The position numbers and the translations under genes are program-made. A stretch of 64,000 nt of DNA from Holothuria scabra. Lineage: Eukaryota; Echinodermata; Holothuroidea; Aspidochirotida; Holothuriidae. Positions 22,701 through 34,809 of the stretch are shown in pieces; positions within the stretch are counted from its first letter, which is position 1; the number at the start of each line of letters is the position of its first letter. The notes beneath the pieces were generated by a model. The model saw only the letters and a list, made by a program, of their open reading frames with translations. It was not told the DNA's origin and did not search any database. The stretch spans positions 31,005,903-31,069,902 of the forward strand of contig CM074179.1 of NCBI GenBank assembly GCA_037179385.1, written 5' to 3'.

Positions 22701-23856
22701 TTTTATGATACGGTTCCTAGAATGTTTTAGAAATATAAAATTTTGACTTGCAAAAAGATCCTGAAAATATTTTTCCAGACTATAAATATTTTAATAATGT
22801 TTGGAAAGAAAATCAAACATATCACAAGTATGTTTTCAAGATAACTATACAACTCAATAAAAAATATTCCCAACAAACGTATTAATGAGAGTGTCTTTAT
22901 ATAAATAAAAAAATGGATTTGATGGGATATTCAGTGAAATTGAGGGAATCAAGATACAATTCAGTGAACAGCCAAGATTTATGAAAGGTAAAACATGTTA
23001 CTTTTACTAACAAATGCAAATGCAACAGTTTCATGTAGATTTTTTGTGTGATTCAAAGAAGGAAATTAATACGCAATAAGGATACTGGGACATACTGTTC
23101 TAAACCTAGGTGAGTATAAATGCTAAATAAAAAAGAAGATGGGATATCAATTACTGAAAAGTGCTTGTATCCATTTACCTGTTAACACTTTTTAGCCAAA
23201 CTTTCTTCCAATGCAGCCATTGGTCGAACAAGGAGGGTGCTATTTGACACAGTCAATAAATACTGGTATCTAAGACTTAGTGTAATGTTTCACATTTATT
23301 CATCCTTCTTTTACTGAAAATGTGGTTTGGCTTGTTTCACTTAACGACTCAACAGATTTATCGGTATGAGACCGAATGATTTGACACAATTAATTCAGTA
23401 GACGAGTGCAGTCTGTTGGTTCATTGTTAATTTTGATGTTTTCAACAACCAAGAAGTGGTAAATTTTATAGTATGTATTTTGTCGTTGGTGCTGTAGAAC
23501 TTGTGACCAAATGTCCAAATGTTGAAACTGATCCTTATGTGGCTATGATCATGTGTAGTATCTGTTCTGTTCATCCATGCTAGAATGGAGCCATGCATGA
23601 CAAATCGGTAATGTAAATCTTCTAAAGGCCTTCAGGTTGGTCAAGTGTTGTCCTAAAGTGGACGTATAGCTTTTTCGTGAAGCAGTTTCAAGTTTGGTTT
23701 CGTCGAAAGGCCCTTTGCCAGAGGGTCGGGAGGACTTTGGAAAAATGAATAGCAGTTATAACTAGTTTGATGGTAAATGTGCTGCAGCACTAAGACCTGG
23801 CTAGAGCAGGGTTTCTTTAAAATTTTCTGGAGCGCCTCCCATTTACATGTTAAAGT
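22701..23856. other. No gene recognised
   Basis: AT-rich unique sequence. The minus frame at 23395-23598 has no support. Confidence 0.4.
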
Positions 23857-24169
23857 ACACTGTTAACAAAATCGTCCATTTTAATGGTAATACTTGCAGC
23901 TGGGATTCCTGTTTTCATGCCGTTTTTAACAGTTGAGCGTAAACCCAGTATCAGCGGTGCCTATAAAGCTACTCTTATTCCTGAACACTAAATTATCCTT
24001 CTACTTCAGTACGTAGTAAGGGGTGCATGGTTGCAAACGTACAGTAGTCGGTACAACCGGAAGATATAGCTATTTAATAAAAAAAAGCGGTAAAGAGTAA
24101 TGTTCACTTCCTGGAATCCTAGAAGCCAGTGTTTTCACTGTAAAAGTTATATTTCTGTCTTACAGTGTA
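23857..24169. mobile_element. 313-bp element with TACACTGT ends
   Basis: TACACTGTTAACAAAAT at the left is opposed by ...TCTTACAGTGTA at the right. The inverted match is short and imperfect beyond the first 9 bp. TA target assignment is by analogy to 16252-18219. Confidence 0.5.
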
Positions 24170-25184
24170 TTAGAGGATACGCGTACTGTAACACAATTAC
24201 TGCAATAACACGGTGCATTTAATCTTTGCCTGTTCCGTTAGTTAGATGAAATATTAACAACACACAGACACGAATGTGTTGTAACGTGCACCAACAAGGT
24301 AAAGGTGGGATGCTGTTTCGATTACGGTTAAAAGTTCAAGTTGGTTGTCAAATACAGGCTTGTTCAAACCACGATACAGGTCATTCCGTTTAGTATTCTC
24401 TTACGCCAGATGTGAAATACTGTGTGCTTATAATAACAGACCAAAGTTTAAATTTTAAAAGTCTTACTTCGTTCATGCGGTTTACAGTTTTCATTATGTA
24501 AGTATATAACGTGCAGTACGTTGACCACCGAGAACCACAGTGCCACACTGCCATGTGCTTGAAGAATGGAAGCACCTTATCAATCAGACTTTGGAGTCGA
24601 AGCCGTCAAGATACAAATTTGAATTTTGTAAGAACCAGACGTGGCCTGATGTGTTAAACTTAAACCTTTGAAAAGGTTAGCACTGCAAACATCAAATTCC
24701 GACAACATCGATTTCGAAAACCGTATTAAGCTTTAGTCACAGTTCGTGACTGGAATTGCGATCTACAAAAACTTTTTCAAAGAGAGCACAAAAATGTCGT
24801 ATTTGCAAATGTCTGCAAATGTCTGCTGTTTCAACAATACACTTAACTTGGTTTTCATAATACTTACAGGTAGTAACCTGACACGCGCCCCTTTAGATAG
24901 TACATAGTACATACCAGCAAGACTCTAAGATTATGTGGAAAAATCATACCCTAAATGTTTTTATCGTTGAACGTGAAAATAGAGAGACTACTTAGACCAT
25001 GTTATAAAAAACTTTGAGCACAGCCGCATGTGGCAGCTGTATTTATGGTTATGAAAAACTGTAAAGATATGTGAAACCTTTTCAAAAAACTCCATGAGGT
25101 TTCGGGTATACACTGTAAATTGAATTTACTATGAAGGAACTGGCATCGGGGATTCTTGTTCCCTTACTCAAAATCCATACAGGG
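24170..25184. other. No gene recognised
   Basis: Nothing supported. A lone TATACACTGTAAATT near 25107 resembles the TACACTG ends but has no partner found. Confidence 0.4.
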
Positions 25185-25700
25185 AAATTTATATGTGGTC
25201 CATTTCTGGTCCAGATATGGAATTTGTATCTGGCTTTAACAAAATCTGGACGGACATGACTTGATATAACATAAAGGATATATGGCCCATATAAAATTTG
25301 TTACGGCTCCAATTTCATATGAAACAGACGTGGTCCATAAATGGAAAATCCATACATGGGCCTTGTACGGAAGTTCCAATCTGGTCCAGATATTGAATTT
25401 GTTACAAAAAATGGATAGATATATTTCTTGTTGTAACATTAAGTAATGTATTGCCCATATAAAATTAAATATGGTGTAAATTTTGTAAGGGGCAGATATG
25501 GTCCATTCATGGCAAATACATATATGGGCCACATATATGGAACTTCATATCTGGTCCTGGTACGGACTTTTTTATGGCTTCAACAAAACATGGGCAGAAA
25601 TAACTTGACTTAACATAGAGAAGTATATGGCCCATATAAATTTTGATATGGCTAAAATTTTATATGGGACAGATGATAGTACATATATGGTCCATATTTA
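25185..25700. repeat. About 170-bp tandem repeat rich in ATATGGCCCATATA
   Basis: TAT(G/T)GCCCATATAAA-type blocks begin at 25281, 25449 and 25626, spaced 168 and 177 bp. Accompanying CATATCTGGTCC and TTTATATGGGACAGAT-type words recur in each unit. Many words are near-palindromic. The minus frame at 25236-25532 translates the repeat. Confidence 0.78.
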
Positions 25701-26309
25701 GGGATGTTATATCCAGGAAATTTCAGGACTATAGGCTATATGTCTGCACAAAGATTGATTAGGGCACTACGTTTTTGTACAGCGTATCAGAAACCTTGCT
25801 TAGCCAGTAAATTGCTTTCTCTAAAGCCCTATCGGGACCCTCTAGCAAAGTGCCGTTCGGCATAGAAATTAATGTCCTTTGTATTACATTACCTAAACTT
25901 ATTTAAAGATGCTAAATTACTTAATAGTGCTTTGAATGCTTTGAATTTCTACTTTAAGGTGTTTATAATGCATTGTTGGTTTAATTTACCGTACGGGGCA
26001 ATATTTCAACATAAATTTTGTCAGAGGTTGTATGATTTTTCACATTTTACTTCGGTAATCATAATAAAGAAAATCAAGGTTCTAAATTCCTGACCACGCC
26101 CAAATGAGAAAGTTATTTGCATATAGTAGTATTATATGGTTGAATATTAGGGAAATGGTTTAAACGTCATGATTACGGTTTGCTGATACCTATTTCGAGC
26201 TTCCAAAGAAGGTCTTTGTCTGGAAAAGGTACACAAATTACACCGAACAGTATGAATATGACGATAGAAAGGTTTATATGTACATGTGGCATGCTATTTT
26301 AATCAGTTT

Positions 26310-26690
26310 TATCTGGCTTAACAGTTAAATATGGCCATCGAAAACTTTATTTACATATTTGGACTGACATCCAATCGACTTTTTTATATTTGGCTTGTTA
26401 TGGCCATATAAAACTTTATTCACAAATCTGGAAAAACATTTCACCAAGTTATATCTGGCTTGATATAGCCATGTTAAATTTTATTTGCATATCTGGAAAG
26501 GCGTTTCACAAAGATATATCTGGCTTGATACGACCATATAAAACTTTACTTACACATCTGGGAAGCCGTTTCACCAAGTTATACCTGGCTTTATATGGCC
26601 ATATAAAACTTTACTATCTGGACTGGCATTCCTTCAAGTTATATCTGGCTTGATATGGCCATATAAAACTTGATATAATGTACCAAGTTA
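26310..26690. repeat. 65-bp tandem repeat, six units
   Basis: The word ATGGCCATATAAAACTTTA or a close variant starts at 26331, 26400, 26465, 26530, 26595 and 26655 (steps 69, 65, 65, 65, 60). TATCTGGCTTGATATGG and CATTTCACCAAGTTATA complete the unit. It shares the ATATGGCC flavour of the array 1 kb upstream. The frame at 26390-26653 is repeat translation. Confidence 0.88.
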
Positions 26691-28023
26691 CCTATACAGG
26701 GTTTCATGTTATAAAGTTTTTATGGTCATATAAAACTTTATAACGGCAAGAAATTTCCAGATACAAGCCTGATAAAAATTATAATTAAGGGTTCGTAGTC
26801 TTTATTTCACAGTTCCTTTTTTTTCTTAAACAGCCAGATCTTATAGTGACTGTACGTTTGTATTACGTAACAATTTATTCCCGGGATACTTTGCTTGAAA
26901 ACCATTCTTAAAGTGGAATAGGCCTAAGAGTGGCTTCACAGGCACCGTAATTTAAGTTTACGCACAACTGTAAACGCCCAACTGCCGAGCACCGGATAAT
27001 CCCCGCTGCCGGTGTTGCCAGTGTTACCTTTAAACAATATAATTATTATTTACATTGTAACCCCTTCATCAGATTCCAAAATGGAACTAAACAACAAAAG
27101 AAAGGGTGACTTAACTTAACGCCACAAATTGAGATAAGAAAAATCGAAAATCGGACAATTTAAAAATAAGAACCGGGAAATCCTTGTTGCACAAATCGAT
27201 AACAACGGATGATTAATTAACAGCTTGAGAGTCTCAAGAAAAGTTGACTGTGTGAGGGTAATGTTTTCGTCTTCATTTATTACAAAACAGCCCCATTTAT
27301 TAACTAAGTCTTGACTTTTCTCCTTGAAAAAGACAACATGAACCCCCCCCCCCCCCCCAGTAGATCAAAGGCTGCGTAAGAGGTGACTGATATATCTGAG
27401 TTTGTTCCATGGTCTGTGCTCTGTATGGGTGATCTTTGCTTCCATTGAGTTCACACTGCGTGAAAAACAATTCAAACATGCTTGAATGGCTTGTTTGCCA
27501 GTCCAAATGTTACGTAACGTTTTGTGTATTTCGGTTTGTATGGTACTGCCAATCTATTAATCAGATGTAAAAACCTGACTATGTAAACTGTATAATTATG
27601 TAGTGTTCTTCATGACCTCCCTGGGGCGATAGGATGTAATCAGAGAAAAACGAAGTTTTAAAACGAAAGAAGGAAAGTTTTATCATGTAATATATTGCAG
27701 TTTTCCGGAATATGTGACAAGCCGTTCACAGTATGTAAAGATTACCTCATTTGGTTACACTTTTGGGATGATTACTGAAAATCAAAGGGACTAGGAATGA
27801 TCCGTTCTAGGCCCTTTCTTGCTTATTCTTTTAAATCAATTGCATATCAACTCTAGGAGACACCCTAACGTTCAAGAGAGTGAACTTAGTTACTCTCTAA
27901 TTTACTCCATTAGAGTGATAATTCACTCCAAGAATAGTGAAACGGGCTTCAAAATCAGTCATTTATCTTTAATTTTTTTAATGTTAATGCGAAAATGTTA
28001 CACATGTTTACAAACTGTGCATA
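26691..28023. other. No gene recognised
   Basis: A 17-base C run at about 27342-27358 is the only striking feature. Short frames here are unsupported. Confidence 0.4.
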
Positions 28024-28172
28024 GACCCTTTTCCAAACAGTAATTGCAAAGGATTGTGGGATGGCATTTTGGTGCAAGATGTTTTTGGCCACAGTAAAAT
28101 GCCATTCACTAAAACAGCACATACCAAAACTATATCCCATAATCCTGTGTAATTGCTATTTTGAAAGGGGTC
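28024..28172. mobile_element. 149-bp palindromic MITE
   Basis: GACCCTTTTCCAAACAGTAA at the left pairs with ...TTGCTATTTTGAAAGGGGTC at the right. Arms extend about 50 bp each, including GATTGTGGGAT against ATCCCATAATC. Target duplication is not clear. Confidence 0.78.
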
Positions 28173-30061
28173 AATGAAAAGGGTATATAGTGTTATTGCT
28201 TGGTCGCTTGCTTTGGAAATGCTGCAAGGTGTTGTTTTGATACTATATAAAATAACCGGAAAGCGGAAAGCTTCATCGACGTGAAGGCATTACTGTCTAT
28301 ACATTCTGATATTGGGATAAATTGAAGATAGCTCGCGGAGCGGACGAAGTCTCTCATTCAACTCTGGTTTCTCGTACGCGAAACAAGATGGCGGTAGCCT
28401 AAAGGGGGCTACAGACACAGAGGCGCTACTAAGGCTTCATTAAAGGATTCTCATGTAAAGCCACAGTCGTCTCCGAAACTTTATATTTAGTTGTGTTGTT
28501 TCTAGAACTGGTTCTTATGACGCTCTATTTGGCTTAGCAAATTTACGTTCTTCTACCTTTGCTTCACGTGCAATAAATTCTTTAATACATCTTTCAGTCG
28601 GCAACTTCCCCTTTCTCTACTGTGATACATCTTTACGGTATTTTCATGTAAAATTCTCATTAGTAACTGTGTTTTACGTCCATTCTTAGACTTTATGCCT
28701 TTAATTACTGCAATTTATGTAAAATCTAAGTGTTCTTTATCCTTAATTCCTCCTTTCCCCTTTCTTTTTATTAATTTTGTGTTAAATATATATAATATCT
28801 AATATTTAATCTATCACATATTACTTTAAACTAACGCATTGTTATGTTGTTATACATTACTCATTTCTATTTCGGTCAATTGTATGCATTGAGCAGTTGC
28901 TAGCGAAGTGAGTTCCCTTACTTGGTTAAAAAAGTTTCATCCTATTGTGTTCTGTCCTATTTTGTGTTATTCTATCCCCTAAGAAATGGGCCATTACACT
29001 CAATTCTACCTAACAAGTGCAACATCTGTACCATCCAATTCGCACAAGGAATCTGATAGTATTTGAATTAACAGCACGAGTTATTAAGTCACACCCATGT
29101 AAATTTTGCTTCCAATATTTTTTCTTCAACAAAAAAAAAAAAAAAAAAAAACTGGAATTAACGCCCCTTTACGTAGTAAAATTCTCCTCACAAAACTTCT
29201 CAATTTCCGTTATCACATATTAAAGGTCGACATAAAAGGTCATCCACCTGTAGCCAACATAACTTCGGGGTCAGCCCACATGTAAGTTATAAAGGAATTA
29301 CGTCATTAACGTGTGAACTTGAAGAAGATTAACGAAAGTTTGAATTAAGCTTGCAACACATGTTGACAAACATTATGTAATTTATAGAATATTCTCATCT
29401 CAAATCCAAAGTGTTAGCTATAAAAACGGATTGGAAAGAAACTTCTTCATCATCGAGATTCTATGAATTATCAGATGTTTATAATGCATAAATTTACAAA
29501 CAAACGGAAACAGCTTTAACCACTGAAAAGGCAAACCTTAACGCATAGCTTTTAATCTACAACAATCATGTAAACTATTACCTATAATTGGTTTCTTATG
29601 CCACCACCTAAACAATTGAGTTAAAAGCTATTCAACGTTGGTCAAAAGGTACGATGTTGGGTGAACTTTTAATGAGAAAAATTTATTTTGTAACATACCT
29701 GGGTAACTTTTGAGGCAACAATGTAGGGTAGGTTAAAAGTCTGTAGGTGGCGAATTCGTAATGTTCTCAAAATTCACAGTTGACTTTGCATGTTCACGAA
29801 CAGTTTGCGACTTAAATGAAACGGTTTGCATGGCGCATTAACGTGTTCGTTACCTCATTTAAACGTAGAGACATTAATTGACCTCATGAATTGACGACAG
29901 ACTTACGTCATCCTTGAGGGCAAAACAATCGAACACGTGGCGTAACGCATAAGAATTCGCACGTGTAAAATTCAGACTAAGTGCGTATTCGACTGATTGA
30001 CAAATAGGCTGCCTGCATTTGTCGGTGTTGGTTTGTAACTTCAAGGAAGGCGTACTCCTTA
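28173..30061. other. No gene recognised; poly-A tract
   Basis: A 21-base A run at 29131-29151 could be a retroposon tail, but no retroposon body was recognised upstream. Nothing else supported. Confidence 0.4.
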
Positions 30062-30377
30062 CCCAGCCAACATGCCCAGCTGGGCCACAACCTGGTTTCA
30101 ACTGGGCTACTTGCTGGGCCCCAGCTGGGCCCCATTCGTGTTTGTCAGGTGTTCCCACGTGGGGCCCAACTGGGCTAGCCTTTCCCAGCTGAAGAACAGC
30201 TAGGCTTCAGTTATTGAAGCGGGGCTCAGCTGGGCTTCATCTGGGCATCATCTGGGAAAGGCTAGTCCAGTCGGGCCCCACGTGGGAACCCCTGACATAC
30301 ACGAATGGGCCCAGCTGGGGCCCAGCAAGTAGCCCAGCTGAAACCCAGTTGGGGCTCAGCTGGGCATGTTGGCTGGG
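30062..30377. mobile_element. 316-bp CCCAGCC/GGCTGGG palindromic MITE
   Basis: Nearly the whole element is one inverted repeat. The left starts CCCAGCCAACATGCCCAGCT and the right ends AGCTGGGCATGTTGGCTGGG. TA flanks both ends. The palindromic arms meet near TTCAGTTATTGAAGC, and each arm carries GGGAAAGGCTAG-type and CACGTGGG words plus TGACAAACACG or its variants. Frames at 29874-30423 only read the palindrome. Confidence 0.93.
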
Positions 30378-30581
30378 TACATGCATGGTCCATTTTGCCT
30401 CAGTTTGTAACCTTCTGGCCTAATCTGCAGCCTCTTCCAGTCGATAATTATTGTTGTTCTTAATTACTGTGTTATCAATAAAAGTTCTTTGGTTGAGACA
30501 GAAAGCATACCTAAAACATATTGAATTGGAAAAAGAACTGAAGTTCTAAATGCTCTCTTAATTTGATTTTATTGCCTCATC

Positions 30582-30915
30582 CGTGGAGGCGCTACAGGGC
30601 AAGAGGGGGCCTTTTGTCCCCCTCCCTCCAAAGGTTTTTGCCTTGCCCCCAAATCCCCCCCCCCCCAACTTGGTCAAAAAGGCACTAGATTAAACGAAAA
30701 TAAACAATGCAATTTTTCCAAAGGCTTAATTTTTCAGCCACAGACTTTCTAAAACCGAGCTTCCGTGAGTTTCTTTCCATTATAGAACCCCACACCAAGA
30801 GCAAACTTTTGGGGCTTGTTTTTTCGCTGGGCCCAAAATTTTTCTCCCAACGTTATCTTTTGACCTTAGTCCCCCCCCCCCCCCCCCCCATTTCGATATT
30901 TTGACGCCGCCACTC
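30582..30915. mobile_element. Possible hAT-like element with C-run interior
   Basis: CGTGGAGGCGCTACAGGG at the left and ...GACGCCGCCACT at the right are imperfect inverted ends, and long C runs lie inside the element (about 30657-30667 and 30870-30889). CTCAT is present on both flanks. Ends are degenerate, so the call is tentative. Confidence 0.45.
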
Positions 30916-32168
30916 ATGTCTCATGCTCCATACATGACATATAACACCAAGAGCGCATCGGCAGTAATATTTTCATGTTTTGCTTTTTCATATGTCACAC
31001 ATAAATAACATAATGACTTGACATAATCAAATATTTTGTTAATGTGGTCCTTCCCTTTGGGTGGAGTCAATCAGTGCTAGAAGTGTTTAGTTGTTGAGAA
31101 TTTTATGTCGATTGATGCATCAAAGTGGGTTTGTCCAACCCACAGAAAAATGGGTCACATAATTTAGATGATTGCCTTTTCCTCAATGAATTATTTTTCA
31201 GGCAATTTACTTTCTTGTATTTTTGTATAAAATAAACTTTGAACTTTTGAATTTAAGGTGAAGTTCGGTAAAAAATATTGGTATCCGGCATCATAAAATG
31301 ACCTCGTAATAAAATGGACAACAAGCATTCCATAAAATATGAGAAAATGAATATGAAAATACACTAAATTGTCTATGTGTCTTACAACTAAAATTTAAAC
31401 GTGATTTCAGAAAGCGTAATTCGTTGATATCAAAAATGCAAAACAATTTTCCTTTCAGTGGGTTGAAACTACATCTATAGTGTTCCGAAAACATGTTTTC
31501 AATTTTTCTTGAGATTTATTACTCATGGGAAATGTATAATGTAATCCTGGTACATAAATTTGACATGCCTGCGTTCAACTTGAATTTATTTATAGTTTTA
31601 ATGTCGTTTCAGGCAATAATATACAACATTGTTTGCCTATACCCTACATAATTATGGTGTATAAAGGTGATGTTTTACACCTACAGAAAACGATATTTAA
31701 ACATTTCAACGACAAGCAGAATGTTCAAAAAGAAAAGCGACAGAAATTTGACAAATAATCATGTGCTCGCATGACACAACTTTCTGTGGCTTGTTAAAAA
31801 CTGGTCGTATTTCTTAAAAAGACTGTTTTCCCTCTCATTAATTCTACCGTATCTATTCAGATTAAAGGTATTATACATCATCCTAAATGAAAAACTTTGC
31901 TTTAGATATGTTAAACAAACACAGATAAATTGCCCCAACTTTGCAAAGGAAAATAAATGTAAACTGTGTAGTATTGCCAGCTACAATGCTCTACACATAT
32001 TAATATTAACCAAAGAGTAATCAAGAACTCTGATACCTTACTTTAGTAGGACTTTAGGACATCAATATAAAGCTTTAATTCCCGATATGACGTTGATTAA
32101 TAGCAATATACACTGACTGAGATATATCTTGAGTTAGAAAAGGGGTATTCAGACAAAATTTGGGAGAT
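30916..32168. other. No gene recognised
   Basis: AT-rich sequence with no supported exon. The minus frame at 31291-31494 is unsupported. Confidence 0.4.
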
Positions 32169-33600
32169 ATCCCTTACAAAAATTCCCCACATGATTTCCT
32201 ACAGGAAATTGGTATGTAGGAAATGTATAGGATTTTGGGCATCTTCATGTAGGAAATCAAATTTCCTGTAAGAAATGCTTCCCACATAGGAAATTGCTTT
32301 CCTACATAGGTGCAGAGCAAGTATAACCTCCACCCCCTCCAGCCTTTGGGAAAGTGGCGAAAGACTGGGGATACGCTCACGTCCGTCGGATGGGGACGTT
32401 AAATGGCGGTCCCGGGAGCAGGATTGGGAGCTATTAGTACACGCCTGCCTCGTTACCTCTGAGCACTAGTCGAAAAGAGAAGGCGAAGTTCGCCGGTGTT
32501 CATCCACACTCACTCTGGCATTGGATCTTCGAAGAGTTAATTGATTTGGGCCTGGTCTTCAGGGCATCTTATGGGGCTTTGGCCCTCCTTTGCCCTTCAA
32601 CCTGTTATGTTATGTTAAATCACTTCCCACATGGGTCATTCCATTTATATTGTGGGGTGTCTTTTGCATCTTTGTTCATAAATAAACATTTGAGGCTATG
32701 AGCATCATGGTGCTGATTGCTGGGGACTTGTGCATAGGCGATAGTGCCATGGCCGTAGTTGCATGCATTTTCCAATTACTGAAACAGGTCACCAATCCTC
32801 CACGGAAATATGTGGTACAGGCTTTATGAGAGGATGATAAATGAATATCCAGAACTCCATGATTAATTGCTGCGCTCAATGCCTTTGCTCCGATTAAAAG
32901 GAACATAGCTAAATTATCTCCAAAACTTTGAAATAGAAGGAAAAAAGAACATGTTCCCTGTGTTTGTTATGGCCTTTTCAGACAGAGCAATGCAGTTTAA
33001 AATAAGCTACAACCAGGTATTCACTTGTTGATATGTCCAGATAACTGCAGTTATCCCAGCTTCTTATCCAAAAGAAATGTTCAATATCAAGAATCAGAAT
33101 ATGCCATGACCTGAACTAGTGCATGGATATATCTGTAGTGCACAGTCCTAAGCAAATATATTTCTCAGATTATCCATGAGTGTCCACCATGTAAGCAACA
33201 GTAATATTCCGAACATTGCTAGAACCACTTAACATTATTTGCTGCTTGAAGCCCTGAAGCTTGTTACTGCACTGAAGCAATACACTGTGCTGCTATACTA
33301 CAACATATGGTCAAGTCCATAGCTTTACACAGCACAAAACCACATACAAAGGACAGATTTGAAAAGCTCTTTGTTGTGACTCAGTAGGCTTTACTGGCCA
33401 ATGACAATGGACTTCCTTTCATGTGCCAATGAATGCAATGGTCAGTGTATTAGGAATATGCTCTCCAATTCCTACGTAGGAAAGTTGAAATTCCTGTAAG
33501 AATCTTAAAATTCCTACTGGAAATGGCTTACTTCCTATAGGAAATGTGTTTTTCCTACAGGATTCCTACAGGAAATATACTGGGAATTTTTGTAAGGGAT
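32169..33600. mobile_element. 1.43-kb inverted-repeat element built from small palindromes
   Basis: ATCCCTTACAAAAATTCCC (32169-32187) is exactly mirrored by GGGAATTTTTGTAAGGGAT (33582-33600). Both arms (about 130 bp) contain several TTTCCTACAGGAAAT-type palindromes. The interior holds a sequence resembling a LINE 3' region (32375-32600) and a 76-codon minus frame (32676-32906) that I do not recognise. Target duplication is unclear. Confidence 0.85.
32375..32600 (+). repeat. Possible retroposon 3' region
   Basis: GTCCGTCGGATGGGGACG, followed by TTAAATGGCGGTCCC, resembles a 3'-UTR word that I associate with non-LTR retrotransposons in invertebrates. This is from memory, not a search. The block ends with a TTATGTTATGTTAAAT tail. 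Confidence 0.35.
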
Positions 33601-33727
33601 GGTCTGGAACATTTTCATCTTTTTGAGACCAAAGTAAAGGCGACCACCGGAAGGTATGTCTTTGATATTGTATTTTCAAACTTCATTTATATCATTTAAG
33701 AAAAATAAAAAACTATTTTTAATAGGG

Positions 33728-33851
33728 CTCGAAGCGAGTACAGGAAAATTTCCGAAATCACAAGGGGCCGAGACTGATGAGACCAAGACAAAAGGAAGTC
33801 GATAGAGGGGAAACCCGGTCTCGATTTCGAGACCGGTCTAGAGTACTACAC
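33728..33851 (-). mobile_element. Possible hAT-like fragment with GAGACCGG palindrome
   Basis: On the minus strand it starts CAGTGTAGTACTCTAGACC and carries a perfect 22-bp palindrome at 33815-33836 (arms CCGGTCTCGA). Other GGTCTC words follow. The second terminus is not identified. Confidence 0.45.
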
Positions 33852-34251
33852 TGCTGATCTATACTGTGGGAGGGTTCGTTCTTTTGCAGGTAGTTATCAC
33901 GTACGTCCCAAATAATATGTATGTAGTTAGATATGATTAAATGACACACCAACACGATTGTGTTAAACTGTATATTGTCAGCTAGGTAAAAAAAAGTTAA
34001 GGTAGGGTTTAACTAAAAATCATTGGGCATTATGTATGTAGACCTATGTAACGACGTAAGTACTTAATCATAACGTCCATAGTAGCAATTACGTAAGCAT
34101 AGGTAATGAAATTGTTTTTCTAGGCTGTATCATGACCTTGAGCTTCGTATTGACAAGCTACCTAACCTACATTCTCATACTGCAGGCGGCCCTACTAGTA
34201 GTTATTACTGTATACCAGGAAGCTGTCACGGAACCGTAACAGCTCCTTGTG

Positions 34252-34516
34252 TATAGACGGATCCGGGCAGCAAGTGATGGTCTGATTTCAGTCGGCCATA
34301 ACTGGGGTCCATCACCTTTTAATTTTTCAACTTCCTTGCTTACCTGTATCATGATGAATGGTTGTATACTAATTGTACATTGATTCCTTCAATTTCACTC
34401 AATATGAGGGTTTGAAATTCATGCAGAACATAAATGAAGCCGATTTAAGGTTGATGGACCCCACTAATGGCTGCCTACCGTCACTAAGCACAAACGCTGA
34501 TCGGATTCGTCTGTAC
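34252..34516 (-). mobile_element. 265-bp TA-flanked MITE, copy 1
   Basis: Inverted ends TATAGACGGATCC and CGGATTCGTCTGTA. Internal words are ATGGACCCCACTAATGGCTG and GGTCCATCACCTTTTAA. It has the same length and content as 51683-51947 in the opposite orientation. The frame at 34167-34352 overlaps it and is not a gene. Confidence 0.88.
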
Positions 34517-34613
34517 TAACTGTCGTTCATATGATCTATAGAAACCCATGTAACACAAACCGCTTTTGAAAACTGCCAGATCGAGTCATAAATCACGTTT
34601 TATGACGTACATG

Positions 34614-34801
34614 CAGTGTTGCAACAAGTCACGACTCGAGTCACTTCCTCTCAAAATACTAGTGGCTCGATAGAATGCAGGAGTAATTGCCCCATTGAAG
34701 TAGTGCAGTGATGACTCGAGTCCATGACTCGACTCGAGTCACTTAAAAATTTGAAAACTGGTGACTCGAGTCACTAATCTAGTGACTCGATTACAACACT
34801 G
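34614..34801. mobile_element. 188-bp hAT-like MITE made of GACTCGAGTC repeats
   Basis: CAGTGTTGCAAC and ...TTACAACACTG are the ends. CGTACATG (34606-34613) and CCTACATG (34802-34809) flank it, matching 7 of 8. The interior repeats ACTCGAGT about four times, several of them as the palindrome GTGACTCGAGTCAC or close to it. Confidence 0.88.
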
Positions 34802-34809
34802 CCTACATG

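Noticed and set aside
29017..29223. Processed pseudogene ending in the 21-base A run
   Set aside because: No recognisable coding sequence upstream of the A run and no flanking direct repeats found.
32676..32906. 76-codon minus-strand frame inside the 32169-33600 element as a transposase remnant
   Set aside because: No transposase motif recognised. It is kept only as a note in the element entry.
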